Under the pieces are notes generated by a model that ran no database searches, was not told the origin of the DNA, and saw only the letters and a program-made list of their open reading frames with translations. A stretch of DNA of 64,000 bases from Acidimicrobiaceae bacterium (GTDB taxonomy: Bacteria > Actinomycetota > Acidimicrobiia > Acidimicrobiales > RAAP-2): the NCBI GenBank assembly GCA_003161255.1, contig PMOQ01000075.1, positions 47,042 through 111,041 of the forward strand, given 5' to 3'. Position 1 is the first letter of the stretch. Each line of letters begins with the position of its first letter. Positions 19,711 to 29,315 of this stretch are shown one piece after another. The position numbers and the translations under genes are program-made.

Positions 19711-22452
19711 ATGATCGCTGCAGCTGCACGGGGAAACGAGATGCTGTTACCTCCTGGATACCCCGCCCCCTGGGAGTTCCACGGGTTGCTGACGCACGGC
19801 CAAGCGGTCCTCGTCCGTCCGATCCGGCCTGCCGACGCGGACTTGCTCGTCAACTTCCACGCGAACCTCACGCCTGACACAGCCAATTGGCGTCACTTCG
19901 GCATCCATCCGACGATCACCCCCGGAGAGGCAGCGCACCGTGCCGAGGTGGACTACGGCTCTCGGATGGCGTTCGTCGCCCTGGTGGCCGATGACATCGT
20001 GGCGATCGGGAGCTATGAACGTCTCGGGCCCACGAATCCGGCCGCTGGAGTCTCCTTCACGGTCGCCGATGAATACCAGCGCCACGGGATAGCGACGCTG
20101 CTGTTCGAGAGCCTCGCGGCCTACGCGCGGACCAAGGCCATTGAGTGCTTCGTTGCCGAGGTCATGGTGGAGAACACCGCCATGCTCGAAGTTTTCGGGG
20201 CGACTGGCCTGGGTTCCACAACCGTTCAAGAAGACGACACGATCCGGGTCCGGATCAATTTGGCGCCGACGCCGGAATACCGCGCTTGTTGCGAGGAGCG
20301 GGAGGCGACCGCCGAGGTTGCCAGCATTGCATCGGTCCTTCGTCCTCGTTCGATCGCCGTTGTCGGGGCGGGGCGCCGTCTCGGCAGCGCCGGCCATGAG
20401 GTCGTTCGATCCCTTCTGACCGGGGATTTCTCGGGCACTGTCTACCCGGTCAATCCGTCGGCGCGGGCGATCTGTGGCGTACCCACGCACCCCAGGCTGG
20501 CGTCGCTGCCCGAGCCGGTCGATCTCGTGATCGTCGCGGTTCCGGCGGCTCTGGTCCCAAGCATCGTCGAGGAGGCCGCTTCGACCGGGGCGCGTGCGGT
20601 CATGGTGATCAGTGCGGGGTTCGCGGAAACGGGTCGCTCGGGTGCCGACATCGAGACCGAACTGCTCGCGTCGGCCCGCCGACACGGTGTTCGGATCGTC
20701 GGCCCGAATTGCCTGGGTGCGGTGAACACCGATCCCGAGGTTCGGATGAATGCCACCTTTACCGGTCTCGATCCACTCCCCGGAAGGCTCGCCGTGGTGT
20801 CGCAGTCGGGCGCCGTTGGACTCGTCCTCGCCGAGCAAGCGAGCGCCGCCGGGGTCGGGCTCTCGAGCTTCGTATCGGTTGGGAACAAGCTCGACGTGAG
20901 CTCGAACGACCTCCTCTGCTTCTTCGAGCGCGACGAACGAACCTCGGTGATCGCGCTCTACCTCGAATCCCTGGGTAACCCGCGCAAGTTTGCTCGGATC
21001 GCTCGGCGGGTCGGTGCGCACAAGCCGATTGTGGCCCTGAAGGCAGGGAGAACCTCTGCAGGTGCCCGAGGGGCGCATTCGCACACCGCAGCTGCGGCTA
21101 CGCCGGAAGTCACCCTGTCTGCGCTTCTTCGAAGCGCTGGTGTCATCAAGGTCGATCGCCTCGAAGAGCTCCTTGACGTCTCAGCCATCCTGCTCGCTGC
21201 GCCGCTGCCCGGGGGACGTCGCGTTGCACTCGTCGGAAACTCCGGTGGTCCGCTCATTCTCGCAGCCGACGCGTGCGAGGCCGAAGGGCTCATCGTCCCA
21301 GAGTTTGGGGGGGCGACAAAGGACGCACTCAGAGAGGTCCTTGTCGCTGAGGCTGCGGTCGGGAACCCCGTCGACCTCACCGCAGGTGGTGGGGCTACGA
21401 GTCTTGAGAACGCGCTCGAAATCGTGGTTCAAGACGATGCCATCGACGCGATCATCGTTGTGACGACCGATCTCCCAGAGCTCTCGGCAAATGAGGCCCG
21501 GACCACGGTCGCTCGTATGGCGGCGCGCTCAGACAAGTCGATCATCGCATGCATCCTAGATGGAGATCCCCGGCTCTCTTCGTACGACACGGGACCAGTT
21601 GCCGAGGTTCCATCTCCTGAGCGCGTGGCATCGGCCCTTGCGCACGTCTGTCGCTATGCCGAGTGGCGACGAGCGCCCCAGGCCCCGACCGAGGATTTCG
21701 AAGAGTTCTCCGACGACTCCGTGATCAGCGAGATCGTTCGCTCCGAACTCGATCAAAGTCCGACTGGAAGTTGGCTTGATCTCGACCAATCATCCCGGTT
21801 ACTCGAGGCATGCGGTGTGCCGGTGATAGCGACCCATGTCGCGCGAAGTGCCGAAGAAGCGATCTCGGTTGCCGAGGCGCTCGGCCTTCCGGTCGTGCTC
21901 AAAGCTCGATCTGGAGCGCTGGTTCATAAGACTGACGTTGGCGGCGTCGTATTGGATCTGGAGAATGTCGAGGCGGTGCGCGAGGCATACGAGACCATGT
22001 CATCTCAGCTCGGAGCCCAAATGGGCGGGGCCGTGATCCAGCCGATGGCGCCGGCCGGTGTCGAGGTGATCGTCGGTCTTACCGCTGATCCAGACTTCGG
22101 TCCGGTTGTGATGGTCGGACTCGGTGGGGTGATGACCGATCTTCTCGATGACCACGCCTTCGGCGTCCCGCCATTCGCTCCGGGTGCGGCCGATGCGATG
22201 GTTCGATCACTTCGAGCCGCTCCACTTCTTGACGGCTACCGAGGCGCACCAGCGCTCGACCGGAAGGCCCTCATCATGATCCTCGAGGCGATCGCCAATG
22301 TCACCGAACGGGTTCCAGAGCTCGTGGAGCTCGATCTCAACCCGATTGTCGTTACTGCGACCGGGGCGCTGGTCGTCGACTGCAAGGTGCGGCTGGCTCC
22401 TTGCAGTTGCGGACCTGGGCCGCTCTTTCGGGCGTTGCGCTCATCGGGATGA
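19711..22452 (+). CDS. GNAT acetyltransferase fused to ADP-forming acyl/acetyl-CoA synthetase
   Basis: N-term GNAT (VLVRPIRPADADLLVNF); CoA-binding SIAVVGAGRRLGSAGHEVVRSL; KAGRTSAGARGAHSHTAA; ATP-grasp PVVLKARSGALVHKTDVGGVV. Confidence 0.88.
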   Translation: MIAAAARGNEMLLPPGYPAPWEFHGLLTHGQAVLVRPIRPADADLLVNFHANLTPDTANWRHFGIHPTITPGEAAHRAEVDYGSRMAFVALVADDIVAIGSYERLGPTNPAAGVSFTVADEYQRHGIATLLFESLAAYARTKAIECFVAEVMVENTAMLEVFGATGLGSTTVQEDDTIRVRINLAPTPEYRACCEEREATAEVASIASVLRPRSIAVVGAGRRLGSAGHEVVRSLLTGDFSGTVYPVNPSARAICGVPTHPRLASLPEPVDLVIVAVPAALVPSIVEEAASTGARAVMVISAGFAETGRSGADIETELLASARRHGVRIVGPNCLGAVNTDPEVRMNATFTGLDPLPGRLAVVSQSGAVGLVLAEQASAAGVGLSSFVSVGNKLDVSSNDLLCFFERDERTSVIALYLESLGNPRKFARIARRVGAHKPIVALKAGRTSAGARGAHSHTAAAATPEVTLSALLRSAGVIKVDRLEELLDVSAILLAAPLPGGRRVALVGNSGGPLILAADACEAEGLIVPEFGGATKDALREVLVAEAAVGNPVDLTAGGGATSLENALEIVVQDDAIDAIIVVTTDLPELSANEARTTVARMAARSDKSIIACILDGDPRLSSYDTGPVAEVPSPERVASALAHVCRYAEWRRAPQAPTEDFEEFSDDSVISEIVRSELDQSPTGSWLDLDQSSRLLEACGVPVIATHVARSAEEAISVAEALGLPVVLKARSGALVHKTDVGGVVLDLENVEAVREAYETMSSQLGAQMGGAVIQPMAPAGVEVIVGLTADPDFGPVVMVGLGGVMTDLLDDHAFGVPPFAPGAADAMVRSLRAAPLLDGYRGAPALDRKALIMILEAIANVTERVPELVELDLNPIVVTATGALVVDCKVRLAPCSCGPGPLFRALRSSG

Positions 22453-22534
22453 ATTTGAAGAAGTCGGTGCCCGTGAGCGACTGGGCGCTTGAGCACCCAC
22501 ATGAACAACTCGGAAATGCCCTCTGCGCTCGGGG

Positions 22535-22580
22535 TGCTGCGCTCGGGGGATTCGAACCCCCAACCTGCGGAGTAAGCGGA
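22535..22580 (-). other. tRNA 3'-end-like fragment (T-arm GGGGGTTCGAATCCCCC)
   Basis: Minus strand reads TCCGCAGGTTGGGGGTTCGAATCCCCCGAGCGCAGC; no matching 5' half found. Confidence 0.45.
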
Positions 22581-22619
22581 ATCGAAAGTAGATAAGCTCA
22601 CCGGCACATCGCTCCGTTG

Positions 22620-22808
22620 ATCGAATACCAGCTTGTGGTTGCGTCCAATGACCGAAGGGTCGTTGACGACGTTGACCGGCAAGAACGCCACCTCGGCGTT
22701 GTCATCGAGCCAGCGGTAGAGATCCGCCGTTCCGAGGGCGAACGTGGTCACTGAAACGCCGTCAAAGACACCCTTGACGGCGTTGGTCACCTTGCCCGCC
22801 TCGTGCAA
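22620..22808 (-). pseudogene. Fragment of acetyl-CoA hydrolase/CoA-transferase
   Basis: HEAGKVTNAVKGVFDGVSVTTFALGTADLYRWLDDNAEVAFLPVNVVNDPSVIGRNHKLV; lacks N-terminal and C-terminal parts. Confidence 0.65.
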
Positions 22809-22856
22809 CCTCGTGGCGTCTCATGAACCCAGCGGCTTCTTGTCGGACAGGTCAGT

Positions 22857-24104
22857 TCAGTTCCCGAAGTCCCATCCGGACCCACCGTCGAACTGGTTGA
22901 GAACGTTTTTCGCGATGAGGATCCGGTGGACCTCGTCCGGTCCGTCAGCGAGCCGAAGCGTCCGTGCGCCTTGAAACATCGCGTAGAGAGGAAGATCACC
23001 CGAAACTCCGGCCGCACCCCAAACCTGAATCGCTCGATCAACGACGCGCATGTAGGCGCTCGGCACGAAGACCTTGATTGCCGAGATATCGGTTCGTGCG
23101 TCCAGGTCACTGGCCATCCGTTCGGCACAATGAATCGTCATCAGGCGAGCCGCCTGGATGTCCGTATACGAGTCGGCGATGAATCCCTGCACGAACTGCT
23201 TGGTTCGCAGCAGACCTCCATGCACCTCGCGGTCACGGGCCCGTTGCACCATGAGGTCGAACGCCCGCCACATCTGGCCGACCGAGTTCATGCAGTGGTA
23301 GACGCGTCCTGCTCCGAGGCGGTCCTGAGCCGCTTGGTGGCCGCTGCCTCGCGAACCGAGTTGGTTCTCGAGCGGCACGCGCACGTCCTCGTAGACGATC
23401 TCACAATGGTCGCTCTCGACGCCCCAGACGTTGATGCCGCGGAGGATGTGCACGCCCGGTGTGTCCCGAGGGACGATGATCTGGGTCATTGCCCCGTTGC
23501 TTCGGCTGTCGCCGTCCGGGTCCTCCGTTCTGCACATCACGATGAAGAAGTCGGCGCGCTTTCCATTTGAGGTGAACCACTTGTGCCCGTTGATGATCCA
23601 CTCATCGCCGTCGCGCCGCGCGGTGGTGCGGATCGAACGAGGATCGGACCCTGCGGAGTCCGGTTCGGTCATCGAGAAGCCCGACTGCAGCTTGCCCTCG
23701 ATCAACGGAATCAACCAGGTGCGTTTCTGCTCCTCCGTTCCGTACTTCACGAGGAGCGTTTGATTGCCCGAGTTGGGTGCCACGACCCCGAAGAGCGCTG
23801 CCCCGCCCATTGCGTAGGCGAGCACCTCGTTCATGTAGGCGAGCTCAAGAAAGTCCAGGCCAGCACCTCCGTACTCTTGGGGCAGATGGGGTGCCCACAG
23901 CCCGGCCTGTCGAACCTTCGACTCGATGTCCCGTCGGGCCTCCTTGCTCGCGGCGAGATCGCTCTCCGTGACGCTGGGGTTAGTACGCGCCGCCCAGAGA
24001 AGGTTCTCGTTGGGCAGGATTTCCTTGTTGACAATCTCGGCCGTGAGTCCTCGGATCTCGTTGACCCGTTCAGACACCGTCGGGATCGGTCTTACATTCA
24101 TCAT
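22857..24104 (-). CDS. Acyl-CoA dehydrogenase family protein
   Basis: EYGGAGLDFLELAYMNEVLAYA; GFSMTEPDSAGSDPRSIRTTA; GHKWFTSNG. Confidence 0.92.
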   Translation of the reverse strand: MMNVRPIPTVSERVNEIRGLTAEIVNKEILPNENLLWAARTNPSVTESDLAASKEARRDIESKVRQAGLWAPHLPQEYGGAGLDFLELAYMNEVLAYAMGGAALFGVVAPNSGNQTLLVKYGTEEQKRTWLIPLIEGKLQSGFSMTEPDSAGSDPRSIRTTARRDGDEWIINGHKWFTSNGKRADFFIVMCRTEDPDGDSRSNGAMTQIIVPRDTPGVHILRGINVWGVESDHCEIVYEDVRVPLENQLGSRGSGHQAAQDRLGAGRVYHCMNSVGQMWRAFDLMVQRARDREVHGGLLRTKQFVQGFIADSYTDIQAARLMTIHCAERMASDLDARTDISAIKVFVPSAYMRVVDRAIQVWGAAGVSGDLPLYAMFQGARTLRLADGPDEVHRILIAKNVLNQFDGGSGWDFGN

Positions 24105-24186
24105 CGGGCGAACTCCTCTTTGACCGGTCGGCGATTGCCTGGCCATCTCCATCAGCCAGTTTGTTCAGGGATGGACGCATCTTCCA

Positions 24187-24200
24187 GGGCCGAAAGTCCT
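24187..24200. promoter_or_regulatory. DosR-box-like palindrome GGGCCGAAAGTCCT
   Basis: ~82 bp upstream of the acyl-CoA dehydrogenase start (24104, -). Confidence 0.55.
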
Positions 24201-24396
24201 TCCCTGGGCGCTATCACAGGCCGCAGCGAGAATCGGCGAGGCTGTGAGCGCATCAGCCACGGGCCGACTCGGATCTCGGCGTACCTTGGCCCCGACGGCA
24301 ATGCCCTTTTTCTGGATCGACGAGTGACGCGCACTGACGAGGGTGTCAGATCTGATCTAGATACCCCAATCACACGGAGTAGGGCGTCCCGTCGGC

Positions 24397-24970
24397 TCAG
24401 GGCGTCCCGTCCTTGCGCCGACCCAGCTCTTCCTCAATCTTGGTGATATCCGACAGATCCTTTGGTCTCCGGGGCCGTCCAGGTACCCAGATCGGCATCA
24501 TTCTCTTCATCTCGATCTGGACGTGTGGGTCGATGACCCGGCTTCGAACAGCGCCGATGAAGCCTTCCGGACCGTCGAGGATGCCCTCAGGCCACGCTTC
24601 TGCCCTTCCAAGGGCCACCAGCAACAACCACAGATCCGCTGTCGTCTTGGGTGACGAGCTTGAAGCTCACTTCGATACCGTCTCGGGCGAAGTCAATCTG
24701 TTGTTCGACCGGTGGACCCTTCAGCTGCTTGTACCCTCGCTGGGTGAGACACGTGGTGAGAGACGATGCGTCCGCAGCCCACATGAACCAGTCGATGTCG
24801 TCGTGTTCGCGAGTGACCTTGCCCAGGTAGAAGTCCATCGCCCAGCCACCCTCGAGCCACAGTTCGATCCCTAACACCTCCGCGACGTCGGTGATCTCGT
24901 TGATGACCTCGAGCTGGCGGGTGACCCGGTCGGGACTGGTCATCAGGCGGATCGTCTCACGTTTGTCCAT
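24397..24970 (-). pseudogene. Nucleotidyltransferase (lincosamide/aminoglycoside NTase-like), frameshifted near 24600
   Basis: LGIELWLEGGWAMDFYLGKVTREHDDIDWFMWAAD in one frame; continuation AWPEGILDGPEGFIGAVRSRVIDPHVQIEMKRMM in another. Confidence 0.65.
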
Positions 24971-25123
24971 TCGAAGGTGACTGTTTCATAGACAGCCGCG
25001 CGCAGCAGCGAAGCATGGTCCATCCAAGCAGGGGGTTGATGCGCTCCTGAACTGCGAGTAAGCGCTATCTCATCCGACTTCCTAAGGTGCCGCACAGGTT
25101 GCCTCGATAGGTTTCCGGCCCTC

Positions 25124-27907
25124 ATGGCTCTCCTTAGAAAGGCGCCAGCCGACGGCAAGTCCGGTTGGTGCGTGGGCGACATTCTCGCCTGCGGCGTGCT
25201 GGCCGGGCTCCCGATTCTGATCTACGCGATCCCGTCCGCCCTGGGTCACCCCAACCTCCCCGGCGATGACCTGATTCAGAACTTTCCACTACGGGTTCTG
25301 GTGGGGAGGCAGTTGGGCCACGGGACGTTCCCCACGTTCAACCCCTATGTCTGGGGCGGTGCGCCCCTCCTGGGTGGGTGGAACGCCGGGGCCCTCTACC
25401 CGTTCACGATGCTGTTCGCCTTCGTTCCGGCGGCGGGTGCGTGGGCGCTCAACGAGATGGCCGTGTATTGGGTCGGGGCGTTGGGCATGTACGCCTTTTT
25501 GCGGGTGGTGCGGCTCCGCCCTTTTCCGAGCCTGCTCGGAGCGGTCTCGTTCGCGTTCGCCGGTGCCCTCGACGTCCAGCTGGTCCACTTCGGCTTGGTG
25601 GCCGGTATGAGTTGGATCCCGTTGATCCTCGTTGCACTGGTGAAGCTGACAAGAGAGCTGACCTGGGCGCGCCGGACCACATGGGTCGGAGTCCTCGGCG
25701 TCGCCGGCAGCATGAGCGTGCTGGCCGGCGAACCGAGGGCCATCGACACCACACTGGCCGTGGCCGTCTTGTACTTCGCTTGGCTGGTCACCCGTGTTGG
25801 TCCCCGCCTGGTCGGCTTTGTCGTCTCGACCTTCGCCGGCGTGGGCCTGGCCACACTCATCTCGGCGGTCCAATGGCTGCCGGGCGCCATGACCGTGTCC
25901 ACATCGCAGCGGGCCACCGCGACATATGCCCTGTTCTCAGCAGGATCGCTCGATCCCCGCTGGCTATTCACGTTGTTCACTCCCAACCTGCTCGGTGGCA
26001 GTGGCTCGTTCGGCACGTCGACATGGTTCGCCTCCTACGGCCTGCCCGAGGTGATGGGTTACGCCGGACTCCTCGCGATAGTGAGCGCCTTCGGGCTGTT
26101 GGGCACCCTGCGCCGCCGACGCCCGCTGCCTGATTGGCTGGCCTGGGAGGTCATCGCGGCGGTGGGGATACTCCTGGCCTTGGGCGGCAATACCCCGCTT
26201 GGCCATTTTTTCGCTCACCTCCCGTTGTTCGGCAGCCAGAGACTCCAAAGTCGCAACATTGCCGTGACCGACCTCGCGCTGTCGGTCCTGCTCGCGTATT
26301 GGGTGGACCAAGTCCTCCGTCGGAGGGTCGAACCGAACGCTGTGCCCAAACGATGGGGGAACTTCGATCGATTCCGGCTCATGTCTGTCCTCCCGGTCGG
26401 CGTGGCCGGCCTTCTCTCGGTGGCCGCGCTGGCCACCCCGGCCGGAGTGGCCCGGCTTCTCGGGGCGACGGCCGCCCAAGCCACCCGGGCCAGCGCCGAG
26501 CGTCCGCTCTTCGTCGTGAATTTGTTGTTGGTCGCCGTCGCCGCGGCATTCATCTTGGGGCTTCCTCGGCTGAGGGTTTCTCGCCGGGGTTGGATTCTGG
26601 GCACCATCGCGGTCATCGACCTAGCCGCGTTCAACGTGACCAGCCTGTGGCCCATCGCAGTCGGTCCGGCCGACGTCACCAACTTGGGATCCGCAGCGAT
26701 TCCCCCCACCCAGAACGCGTCTCCGGCGCTGCTTCATCTGGCGGCAACGCTCGGTTCCTCGACTCGCTACGTCATATACAACCCGCAGCACTACGTCCCT
26801 GAGTCGCCACAGGCCCCCCAGTTACCGGACCTCAATGTCTTGGACGGACGCTTCATTGCGCAGGGGTACAGCTCGATCGTTGAAGCTGACTACGCCGACA
26901 CCACCGGTTCCCACGCCCCCAACGGAAAGGGCTTGGAGACGCTCTCCCCCAAGGCAATCGCCGACGGGGTGTTGAACCAGATGGACACCACGACCCTCGT
27001 CACGCTGCCTTTGTACCTGGTGGTCGATCACACTCGGGGTTCTCAGCCAAGCGCCAGTGGGTCCAACCAACCCGCTACCGGCTCACCGACCGGCATGCGG
27101 ACGCTTAGAACCGGAGTCGACGCAAGTTGGGTCTTTGGCGAGAAGCTCGACATCACCTCGTTCTCGTTGCCATTGAAGAGCCGGGGCGCCCAGACGCCAC
27201 TGGCGGGCTGGAGCGTCGGCTTGACCAAGGCGAACGGGACGATCAGCTGGCAATCATCGGTCCATGTGATCGAGGGTTCCCGATCGATCGAGGTGAAGTT
27301 CGCCCAGCCCTCATCGGGGACCGGTCTCGTCATGAAGTCCACCCTCTACCAGGGGGCGGTCGGCCCTCCCACTATCACCACCCGTGGTGGCTTGATCTCC
27401 ACGGCCGACGGTGACCTGGCCGACGCGCTGGCGAGCGGGTGGTCGTTCGCCGGTGACCTGGGCCAGTACGCCTACTTCACCAACCGACACGCCGACGCCC
27501 CGCTCACTCTGGTCCCGTTGCCCGGCGTCTCGACGACCGGAGCGTCGGTCAGGGCCCTCAGCGGTCCGAAGGTCGAACCGACGTCGGCCGTCGTCAGCTC
27601 CCCGCACGGCATCGAGGTTGTCAGATCGGTGACGGTCATCCCCGGTTGGAGTGCCACCTGGCACCCCAACCGGGGAACAACCCGTTCGCTCTTGGTGAAG
27701 CGCCGCGGACTGGTCCAGGCGGTCAAGGTGCCGGCGGGCGAGGGGATCGTCACCTGGTCCTACGATGCACCGGGCGTCAAGGGGGGCATCGTCATGACGA
27801 TCGTTGGGCTGGCCCTCCTGGTTGGGCTCATAGGCACGGCAATCACCCTGCGTCGGGTCGGCTGGAACCGTCGCCCGCTGGGCCGTGTCGAATGCACGTC
27901 CTCATGA
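25124..27907 (+). CDS. YfhO-like large polytopic membrane protein
   Basis: 927 aa; N-terminal multi-TM region with PGDDLIQNFPLR and GAPLLGGWNAGALYPFT; C-terminal extracellular-type region. Confidence 0.7.
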   Translation: MALLRKAPADGKSGWCVGDILACGVLAGLPILIYAIPSALGHPNLPGDDLIQNFPLRVLVGRQLGHGTFPTFNPYVWGGAPLLGGWNAGALYPFTMLFAFVPAAGAWALNEMAVYWVGALGMYAFLRVVRLRPFPSLLGAVSFAFAGALDVQLVHFGLVAGMSWIPLILVALVKLTRELTWARRTTWVGVLGVAGSMSVLAGEPRAIDTTLAVAVLYFAWLVTRVGPRLVGFVVSTFAGVGLATLISAVQWLPGAMTVSTSQRATATYALFSAGSLDPRWLFTLFTPNLLGGSGSFGTSTWFASYGLPEVMGYAGLLAIVSAFGLLGTLRRRRPLPDWLAWEVIAAVGILLALGGNTPLGHFFAHLPLFGSQRLQSRNIAVTDLALSVLLAYWVDQVLRRRVEPNAVPKRWGNFDRFRLMSVLPVGVAGLLSVAALATPAGVARLLGATAAQATRASAERPLFVVNLLLVAVAAAFILGLPRLRVSRRGWILGTIAVIDLAAFNVTSLWPIAVGPADVTNLGSAAIPPTQNASPALLHLAATLGSSTRYVIYNPQHYVPESPQAPQLPDLNVLDGRFIAQGYSSIVEADYADTTGSHAPNGKGLETLSPKAIADGVLNQMDTTTLVTLPLYLVVDHTRGSQPSASGSNQPATGSPTGMRTLRTGVDASWVFGEKLDITSFSLPLKSRGAQTPLAGWSVGLTKANGTISWQSSVHVIEGSRSIEVKFAQPSSGTGLVMKSTLYQGAVGPPTITTRGGLISTADGDLADALASGWSFAGDLGQYAYFTNRHADAPLTLVPLPGVSTTGASVRALSGPKVEPTSAVVSSPHGIEVVRSVTVIPGWSATWHPNRGTTRSLLVKRRGLVQAVKVPAGEGIVTWSYDAPGVKGGIVMTIVGLALLVGLIGTAITLRRVGWNRRPLGRVECTSS

Positions 27908-28004
27908 CGTCGCCCGCAGGGCCCAACGGCCGCCGAAGGACCCTGAGGCGTCCAAGGGTGCGAGTCGAGCCGACCACCACCTGCCCGCCGAACACCGGAC
28001 CACT

Positions 28005-28589
28005 GTGACGATCCATCGAAAACGCTTTGGCGCTCTGGCCGTGGCCGTGGCCGTTGCGCTACCACTGACCGCGACGACGCAGATGCCGGCCAGTGCGAGC
28101 ACAGCCGCGTCGTCCAAGTCGCTCGCAAAGGACCTGCTGCCGTCCTCGTACGCGAAGAAGGCCGGCTTCACCGAGGTAGCCGAAAAGATCACCACAAACT
28201 CCAAGACGGGTGACAAGTCCTGTCCCCACGTTGCCGAAGAGGCGTTTGAGAACGCCTCAGGTCAGCTGGGTTTGGTCTCAGAAGCCGTGGCCTGCACCAC
28301 CAGCCACGGCGCCGCCACGCTTCTGAGCGGCGCGCGGTCAGGGACTTCGGCGACCTCGGCCAGGCCTCCCGGACAACTTGGTTCTTCAGCCATCGAGCGA
28401 AGTAGTGGTGGCTCGACCTATGCGATCTATTGGCAGCGGGGCCAAACCGTAGAGGCGGTGGCCTTCACCACCGATGTGCCAGCCAGTAGCTCGTCCACCA
28501 GCACCTCGGTTGCCGCGCCACCGATCACCCCGGCGGAGCAGAAGGTTCTGTCGAGCGCGGCCGTGGAACAGGACGGGTTGCTCGGATAA
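28005..28589 (+). CDS. Hypothetical secreted protein
   Basis: Signal peptide VTIHRKRFGALAVAVAVALPLTATTQMPASAS. Confidence 0.6.
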   Translation: MTIHRKRFGALAVAVAVALPLTATTQMPASASTAASSKSLAKDLLPSSYAKKAGFTEVAEKITTNSKTGDKSCPHVAEEAFENASGQLGLVSEAVACTTSHGAATLLSGARSGTSATSARPPGQLGSSAIERSSGGSTYAIYWQRGQTVEAVAFTTDVPASSSSTSTSVAAPPITPAEQKVLSSAAVEQDGLLG

Positions 28590-29123
28590 CGCCTCGGTCC
28601 CCCCGGCAGCTGTGGTGAGGGAACTCATCACACTGAGGCTCTCAGTTCTCTGGGATTGACTTCACGTCGGGCATTGCCGATCTCTATCTAGAGAACTTTC
28701 CCAATGGAACGACACTTTCCGAAGTGATGCACCAGATCATGGAAACGCTGCCCAAGGATGCCGTCGCCAGTCCTCTGGTCGTCGACGAAGGTGGGTCGCG
28801 GGGAGTCAAAAGATCTCTCCAATTTCTTCTACGGGAAAATCGATGCCCTCTGTTCGTCGCTCGACATCTCCACGAACGAGGCGGGTCATCTTAAGCTCCA
28901 GCACGACATGGAGGCGCTCGATGCATTCCTCGCGGAGCGCTTCAGGTAATCAATGATGGTCCTGGCCGCATCAGGCCGCTCGCTCTCTTGCTCGGTGCCC
29001 GATGTTTGCTCCTCCGGCGTGTCCTTCCGGTCCGCCCTCCCAGCCGCCGATCTCCCTGTCCGCCTTCCGGCCGTCCAGCCGTCCAGCCCTCCGGTTTCCT
29101 TGGTGTCTCGTCACCGATGTCGG

Positions 29124-29265
29124 CGCTGAGAGACTCGACCTCGATCGCTTCACGGCGTTTTCGTCGAGTCGGGACTTGCCTGGACCTCGTAGAACACTCG
29201 CCACCTTGGAATACACACACCACGCCGCTGTGACAGATCACCGTGCGCGGCTGTTGTCGAATCAG
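29124..29265 (-). repeat. Copy A of a ~150-nt inverted repeat element (candidate structured RNA)
   Basis: Reverse complement aligns with 30350-30505: GATCTGTCACAGCGG, CCAGGCAAGTCCCGACT, AAACGCCGTG, TCGAGTC. Confidence 0.6.
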
Positions 29266-29292
29266 CTCCGAGCGCCAGTTACTGGAAGGGTG

Positions 29293-29315
29293 GCGGCTGT
29301 TGATGTAACAGCCGC
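29293..29315. repeat. GGCTG-N9-CAGCC hairpin; GCGGCTGTT-GATGT-AACAGCCGC (9-bp stem)
   Basis: Perfect inverted repeat. Confidence 0.7.
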
